64,000 nucleotides of DNA, taken from the NCBI GenBank assembly GCA_016183655.1, contig JACPEH010000022.1:1-64000 (forward strand), read 5' to 3'. The DNA is from Rhodocyclales bacterium (GTDB lineage: Bacteria; Pseudomonadota; Gammaproteobacteria; Burkholderiales; Rhodocyclaceae). The position numbers and the translations under genes are program-made. Each line of letters starts with the position of its first letter. Within the stretch, counting starts at the first letter, position 1. Of this stretch, positions 62,601 to 64,000 are shown in pieces. The notes below the pieces were generated by a model. The model was not told where the DNA came from and did no database searches. It was given only the letters and a program-made list of their open reading frames with translations.

Positions 62601-64000
62601 AGTCTGTACGCGACCACGTTCCTCCCGGACTCTGCTCCCACGCAACCTGACCAAAAGCGTCGTAGCGATAGCGTGTATTGAGAGAAAGCCCCGCCGGATC
62701 CTGTATCCGATTGAGGACACGGCCTACAGCATCGTAAACGTAGATGGTCGCCCCGCCTCCGGCGTCGACACTTCGTACCAGGTATCCGGCCGCATCGTAT
62801 TCATTAAATGCGGTACCTGCGACGTTCGCTACGGTCAGAAGGCGGCCATCTCGGTCGTAGGTATAGGAAGTCGTGCCTCCGATGCCGTCACTGACGCTGA
62901 CCGTTTCGCCATGGCGGTTCTTGGTAGTGGTTGTAACCACGCCCTCGGCCGTGCGCAGAGCGTAGCTCCGCGCGCCGCTGTCGTATGAGTGAGTAACGGT
63001 ATGCCCGAGCGCATCGGTACGGGTCAGGATGCGATCAAACGCATCATAGGTCGTGACGGTTTGGGCTCCGATCTGGTCTCTACTCGCGAGCTGTCGCCCT
63101 AGTCTGTCGTACGTGTAGGACGACGTATGGCCACGCGGATCGATGCTTTGGGTGACTCGACCGAACGCGTCGTACGAGACACGTGCTAGCCGATTGATTC
63201 CGCCGGAATCTTCCGTCCGCATCACTTCCTGGCCACGACGGTCGTAGCCAAACAGAGCGACAACACTGCTTCCGGCTGCGATGGGAGAAACGGTACCCAC
63301 CGCGTCGCCAAATGCGTTTCTCGTGATCTGACTAGCGTTTCCAAGCGCATCCGTCAGCCCGACCACTTCACCGCGCTGGTTGTATTGGGTCAGGACGATA
63401 CGATCGAAGAGCGGGTTGGAAAGGCTGCTGAGCAGCGTCCCGAGACTTGAAGCTTCGCCGCCTGTAAGCCCTGCCAATAGATGCGTGGCGATCCGGTTCG
63501 CGTAGCGGATTTCGGCCGTCTTTCCGCCGAAGATGTCGTATCGATATTCGGTGACTTCGCCAAGGGCATTGATGCTGTGCGATAGTCGCCCATCGGGGTC
63601 GTAGTAGAACAGGGTTGCGTTGCCGCTGCCGCCGATACTGTCGGGCTTGATGGTCGCAATGCGGCGCCCGGCCGCATCATAGCGATAACTTGTCTGGTAG
63701 CGTGCCAGCGTGTTGTCGATCTGCGTTTGCGTCGGATTGACCAGCGACATCAATGCGACAACGCCCTCGCCGCTGATTTCGGCGATCAGTCGCCCCTGCA
63801 CATCATAGCTACGCTGGCTGACACGCTGCTCGGAGCTTCCCGATGCGCTAACCATCTGCAGGAGGTTCCCACTGCGATCGTAGGTGAACACGGTAAGGAC
63901 ATCGTCGGGCAACGACCTCGTCATGAGCACACGGTTGTTGGCATCGTACTGATACTGCGTTGTCCGGTCTTCTGCAGCCACACCGGGGCGAAGATCAGGC
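50638..64000 (-). CDS. Giant Rhs/YD-repeat protein with toxin tip 3 (rhs3), 5' end outside the window
   Basis: About 4450 residues visible and the frame remains open at the right edge. YD repeats fill most of it. Inserted modules include four lectin-like beta-sandwiches and three copies of another beta module (landmarks GIGSISRVRVSKKNAANQWV and GGISSVTSVKVWKRVNGQEV; about 55850-56560, 56890-57550 and 59100-59760). Two LysM domains occur: SYVVSAGDTLRGIALAMFGD and VTVRAGDTLTRVAGTSDPQT. A Gly/Ala-rich hydrophobic region lies between. Unlike rhs1 and rhs2 the frame is intact to the end. The last ~120 residues (about 50641-51000) are the tip: NIRFTESGVSVVEKHTARFG, then NFYSHELREYVRYRRQGW and LWNNTHTATLEEY. 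The toxin family is not recognised; conserved His, Glu and Arg suggest an enzyme. Confidence 0.92.
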   Translation of the reverse strand, partial: PDLRPGVAAEDRTTQYQYDANNRVLMTRSLPDDVLTVFTYDRSGNLLQMVSASGSSEQRVSQRSYDVQGRLIAEISGEGVVALMSLVNPTQTQIDNTLARYQTSYRYDAAGRRIATIKPDSIGGSGNATLFYYDPDGRLSHSINALGEVTEYRYDIFGGKTAEIRYANRIATHLLAGLTGGEASSLGTLLSSLSNPLFDRIVLTQYNQRGEVVGLTDALGNASQITRNAFGDAVGTVSPIAAGSSVVALFGYDRRGQEVMRTEDSGGINRLARVSYDAFGRVTQSIDPRGHTSSYTYDRLGRQLASRDQIGAQTVTTYDAFDRILTRTDALGHTVTHSYDSGARSYALRTAEGVVTTTTKNRHGETVSVSDGIGGTTSYTYDRDGRLLTVANVAGTAFNEYDAAGYLVRSVDAGGGATIYVYDAVGRVLNRIQDPAGLSLNTRYRYDAFGQVAWEQSPGGTWSRTDYDAKGQLVAVTLDPSSIPDPAGNLVSNPNGLNLVTAYSYDARGKKVTVTTGAGTPEARTTQYAYDKLGRRIQEVVDPGIGHLNLATSYAYDENDNLVSSTDPNGAVTRYFYDDANRLVYRLDSLGGLKKNIYDAAGYLVKTIAYSRALNGIPANPTMSDVESRIVVSVGQDRVERFVRDADGRTVFDINAQNQVSETRYDAAGRIVAQLAYATPAIVPDGASVADVRSVLQSAASDQTTASVYDAAGRVRYSVDAARHVTEYVRDANGHVIRQISYARPLPAGTPINAAATVEPNLNAIAQALQPDGANDRATRRIFDAVGRSVYEIDAENYVTETQYDAHGRIARTIRYTERVSVGTTPGLAEVGALVAAYAETSKQIQSFTYDAGGRLIQSADAGGFVERYTYDANGNRISFVNKKGAEWTYVYDANNRLVSENSPLTTVTSVSETLAVVQGLAVVETRITYDAVGNVLSRTEAYGRPEARTTRYEYDALGRQIVTVFPQVAVYSGDSLLTNGIDGTVSRTEQNVTPITQVTYDALGNAVVNKDAAGNYSYKVYDILGRVIYDVDAEHYVTEHRYDRFGNVKQTIRYARAIALGFTRSDPLTATEVTGLLVADGADRVLSNEYDDANRLVKVTEPATDNFDPSAPQGMQYFNAGRITTKRYNAAGQLIQQRVLKNPLTDTWVDTTFYYDRRGNKTAQVDALGYLTIWDYDESGDVVRQVEYAKALTPGSWSVDGHAAPEQTTPQNRPGSPIGYDRETRFAYDLRNQKVSETRINVEYASTSGALGINTLVGDLVTRYTYDGIGNLTSTTDAAGVVSYIYYDALGRKIAIAAPTRSSDTPVGTVYMPPLSVVYPTAANTPIKLSFNRSEATGTVATLRYRVKGSTGAWVAASLAIVGNTYTADLPASNTERYEYELAYTRNGEAQAYAVGTGDVSIYGTTAAGTVNAVAGVVRDNLEKIDVSSAYAETVGDGESGYWNQWAGSNSVSLTWSSLDGWGVGDVRVRVEYVTGNLNGGGGVATAREFSFANAVSLKGVQVGWSDGTTDTYGGISSVTSVKVWKRVNGQEVLVHSGGTGGSGNRLVLQGNTAGVTGISIVGIGTRSVTALPGGAFSVAIDDLPRGVYGYTLVGSSAAGGSFEIKDSSVAGTPVVQELISAASMQLGIANLPADTISASLKYRRVGDSAGYLTKPLAQSAGVWRAAYEDMASGRYEYVVDVVRTGGATASYAGTVTLMRGAQSLPVVSVTGAASAQLTPLTEFRLDIYGNVVQQVDYAKGAVAANEASYGLVGLDAVNDKSQFTFFDTHGHVVRSVDAEGASTYSSYDVLGRQVKEWQPIEELALFTQRGATYGNGSIVKTESDSYENSRVFSSRSYLGGASVSATAGQTNLLGMFGLTLNPSLAPAYGSLDYAWTFTHQGKLQIVERGTLIGEFGSYTTSDVLSVTYDGSNVRYMQNGVVKRTVAAGAGLALYADTNFYSKGFKLDNIRFEPIATPELVPGSGVTVSGGTITRASGAGWNADAYSKDSYTGRAHVSATVGQTNMYGMFGLNSDPILDQSYTSLDYAWEAIPGGTLVIYENGTYIGSFGTYTTSDVLSITYEGTNVVYRQNGVVKRTVVTTANRTFHFDSSLYNTGFKFNNVQFSAAPGSGPIWQRQNAVRLFEYDRTGHQTATVEPSYLPNRTLSDVATGLTLVQASVSSTVTASAYYYQEAISDGEGGYYYETRFSSTSSIRVDWNNQSELGSGDVMVTVDYVRASGGAASVTQTFAGSGAYASASLSWSDSGSAYGISSVTRTRVWKKDTSGNWVQIHDRSANGAYGSQIMFATPEKRIGVSLRYRLLGATSWTTATLGALGAKCWASLAGVANGTYEYELLYTGYNDSAPSNVGTGRIVINGSTGSVTNNNVLSPTALNAADFVRTQSRYNAFGEIVAKGVNDGWQERYDYDNAGTLWRSKGSDGVTHVFLRDGQGNTTAEIQSQQLDLGTYANAAQVAALTTGIQRSEVAYDLLGHAIQRTLAPYTLDRSVSTLNQGLSLNQVSVGFSTSSSVAYTVDESGGSWSGSSAIYLNWTDIGAWGPGNVYVQVDYVTASTVLSNGEGGYVTISGTSTSRSVEISAAAGAGGTTISWTDTGSTYGGIGSISRVRVSKKNAANQWVLVHDRSVSGANGNIISWPTPAALDTTVQFKYRLVGASTWTTGTVANMGSRYIFDTRSLANGGYEYSLSYTRSGESTPSAQASGTFSINGNSGSLTAASGSGAVIETVRPVIGTTSDRWGNVLRTTDPRNAEWVTVNRYDRDNKLIEQTLPTVDVWAANGVASSATPIVRSYYDAVGRAIATVDANGNVNTVRYDAAGQMTSEYHADGGVVRHQYDIFGRKVRTVDAVGNSTDYQYDREDRLVKQKRPIGEENYAYDSAGNRIRETNALGKTTAYWYDARGKAIRARQPLGQEITYAYDARGNKIREFNANGDTQTWTYDYAGHLLGHVDLGGASFSYTYSQNGKLLTQTSSRGQNLAYSYYENGLLKKISDFGPTLQLVGNSVSIVGNGITKTSGTGWGNSDAYSAFGLTGDAYVAATAGQTNMYGMFGLNSDPKTDQNYTSLDYAWYPAADGKAYIYENGSQIGSYGSYATSDVFSVTYEGSNVIYKLNGVVKRTVATTTGRTFYFDSALYTSGFKLNNIEFRRITSDDTFYEYDAAGNRTRERYTKGGVSYQDSTLSFDSLGRMTQVRDNRYTLTYSYDANGNRRRAQSSYYDENNVLKNVDNWYLYDSMNRIALSQGALSNGVIQLDASANPNLLARSGTTFSGNTITKTAATGWNNADVVSPSAVTGQAYASATVGQTNLHGMFGLNSDPILDQNYTSLDYAWYAIPGGALYIYENGGNVGSFGTYTTSDVLSITYEGTSVVYKLNGVVKRTVATTAGRSFSFDSSLYDNGFKFNNVHFGTAAPKGVQLAYDAAGNRRTATTLDGGYLSAESYNYDANNRLVSTARAGSTTSLRSYDAAGQVLEQTTFSSPGTVSERRVSNYNSNGWVTEQNVYNGSGTRTQRTLYTAYDGVGNNTNYQVSVYTGTNYTNYYATSFAKFDSYKESKVAGTSTYFQAGATTTSYDQNGNITAVSETFATSKNRTFVTDQAGHILQKTENGKTQYYFYGNDKPLGDSGALSGANFDYNYTPVSDQFPGNIPGSYVVSAGDTLRGIALAMFGDAQLWYLIADANGLKSDSDLQVGRNLVIPNKVTNLRNASDTFQPYAPGKIIGDTTPTLPNPPPPPKPKGKKGKCGGVGGIITAVIAIVATVFTAGAAAIAMSAVSSATAASMGVMGVGMAAMGGSLGTSALLASFAAAAFGNVIGQGVGIALGVQDKFSWRSLALAAVSAAVGGSGVVQGVAGSVAASTGSQLLGQVAGAVVGNVITQGVGIAIGAQKSFSWTGVAAAGVGAGVGQLIGEAQYGSTEAYSAALKSGQAQLDFGNSLVRNLGSGVASRVVAGGKMNWGGVAADAFGNTLGSYLIESTVRAGQQLAQLQTAERESNFPGINPNAPSGQGLRLDGGGLAYAPSLESGAGGTETDSSRVRTVTVRAGDTLTRVAGTSDPQTLDQIAEFNGLRSRHEIRAGQTLNIPDGEMLSRISVSGSVAARGAAGAAYYADLQQQRAEMAAQAATTNYGNEGRSVPVAIVAAQSAGNSAIGIDGWDYGVNSYNGPALVGDYGVTAAAVRSVVDTGKSLVHGLGAVASWVNDSGWQVLDVATAGSLSRYLPEAQAALDRQTARGETMVGLAAGAVSVLSHPVDSLNAAIDGVAGAWDSNIAKPYAAGDYATLTYNAGRVASEAGLLVAPFATVGRAGEVGRIRELGEVLVANSEVRGARGLYSTREFDPAAAGGPLRELSADNIRFTESGVSVVEKHTARFGPDPANEYMTNRLRQISNGEIEATAVDRNFYSHELREYVRYRRQGWESGQPSDPAAAYRLWNNTHTATLEEYRILGPNTDPRLYHPNAIKLMGGN
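53791..54230 (-). repeat. Lectin-like module 4 of rhs3
   Basis: About 145 residues; landmarks ASATVGQTNLHGMFGLNSDP, NYTSLDYAW, YENGGNVGSFGTYTTSDVLS, LNGVVKRTVATTAG and GFKFNNVHF. Beta-rich, probably a carbohydrate-binding jelly roll. Closest copy of the partial module at the left edge in rhs1. Confidence 0.75.
54571..55015 (-). repeat. Lectin-like module 3 of rhs3
   Basis: Same landmarks as module 4 (TAGQTNMYGMFGLNSDP, SLDYAWYPAADGK, LNGVVKRTVATTTG, GFKLNNIEF). Highly similar at DNA level to module 4, separated from it by one YD block. Confidence 0.75.
57675..58112 (-). repeat. Lectin-like module 2 of rhs3
   Basis: Landmarks SATVGQTNMYGMFGLNSDPI, SLDYAWEAIPGGTL, QNGVVKRTVVTTAN and GFKFNNVQF. 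Lies immediately after module 1 in the protein. Confidence 0.75.
58134..58557 (-). repeat. Lectin-like module 1 of rhs3
   Basis: Most divergent copy: SATAGQTNLLGMFGLTLNPS, SLDYAWTFTHQGKL, QNGVVKRTVAAGAG and GFKLDNIRF. Confidence 0.7.

Noticed and set aside
50638-64000. Regularly spaced short repeats that might suggest CRISPR.
   Set aside because: The periodicity is the in-frame YD amino-acid repeat; spacing varies and the units are coding.

Overview
The window looks like a GC-rich proteobacterial chromosome, most likely betaproteobacterial. That placement rests on gene style only (giant LysM-bearing Rhs/YD-repeat genes, a flagellar gene set with separate fliM, fliN and fliO, and HigBA, MntA-HepT and BrnTA toxin-antitoxin modules); no rRNA or tRNA was seen.

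Layout, left to right. (1) 1-4493, + strand: the 3' end of a first giant Rhs/YD-repeat gene (rhs1), its out-of-frame toxin tip, a coupled small immunity candidate and a hypothetical gene. (2) 4509-24986, - strand: one tightly packed run of 27 genes for a flagellar hook-basal body: fliQ, fliR, flhB, flhA, flgF, flgG, flgA, flgH, flgI, flgB, flgC, fliE, fliF, an unrecognised gene in the fliG position, fliH, fliI, fliJ, a fliK-like gene, flgD, flgE, a fliM-like gene, fliN, fliO, fliP, a FliA-type sigma factor, a TPR protein and a small hypothetical. No filament, cap, hook-junction, stator or rod-cap gene is present. A second TPR gene (25246-26415) lies upstream. (3) 26416-27375: gene-poor debris with a 68-bp copy of rhs2 sequence and a transposase remnant. 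(4) 27376-42765, - strand: a second giant Rhs gene (rhs2) with a T4-lysozyme-like (GH24) toxin tip and a secreted immunity candidate. (5) 43204-48233, + strand: three unrecognised small genes, then an acyl-chain cassette (ketosynthase, MaoC-like dehydratase, acyl carrier protein, ketoreductase) and a GNAT acetyltransferase. (6) 48514-50312: three toxin-antitoxin modules, one toxin apparently mutated and one truncated. (7) 50402-64000, - strand: a third giant Rhs gene (rhs3, running off the right edge), its tip and a coupled immunity candidate.

The main observation links regions 1, 2 and 4. rhs1 and rhs2 face each other across the flagellar cluster and share a 110-bp identical tract in inverted orientation (2532-2641 and 29030-29139), just before their toxin tips. 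Each gene is out of frame with its own tip: rhs1 lacks 67 bp after the tract and rhs2 lacks 53 bp before it. Crossing over inside the tract would invert about 26.5 kb, including the whole flagellar cluster, and would join rhs1 in frame to the lysozyme tip and rhs2 in frame to the other tip, each with its immunity gene still attached. The sequence is therefore either the frame-broken arm of a large inversion, a historical inversion, or an assembly mis-join at this repeat.

How the parts may work together: the Rhs genes look like contact-dependent toxins with swappable tips; the flagellar cluster encodes a complete export gate, rod, ring and hook set that could be a second flagellum served by filament and motor genes elsewhere, or a basal body used for export only. 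No gene here shows directly how the Rhs proteins are exported.
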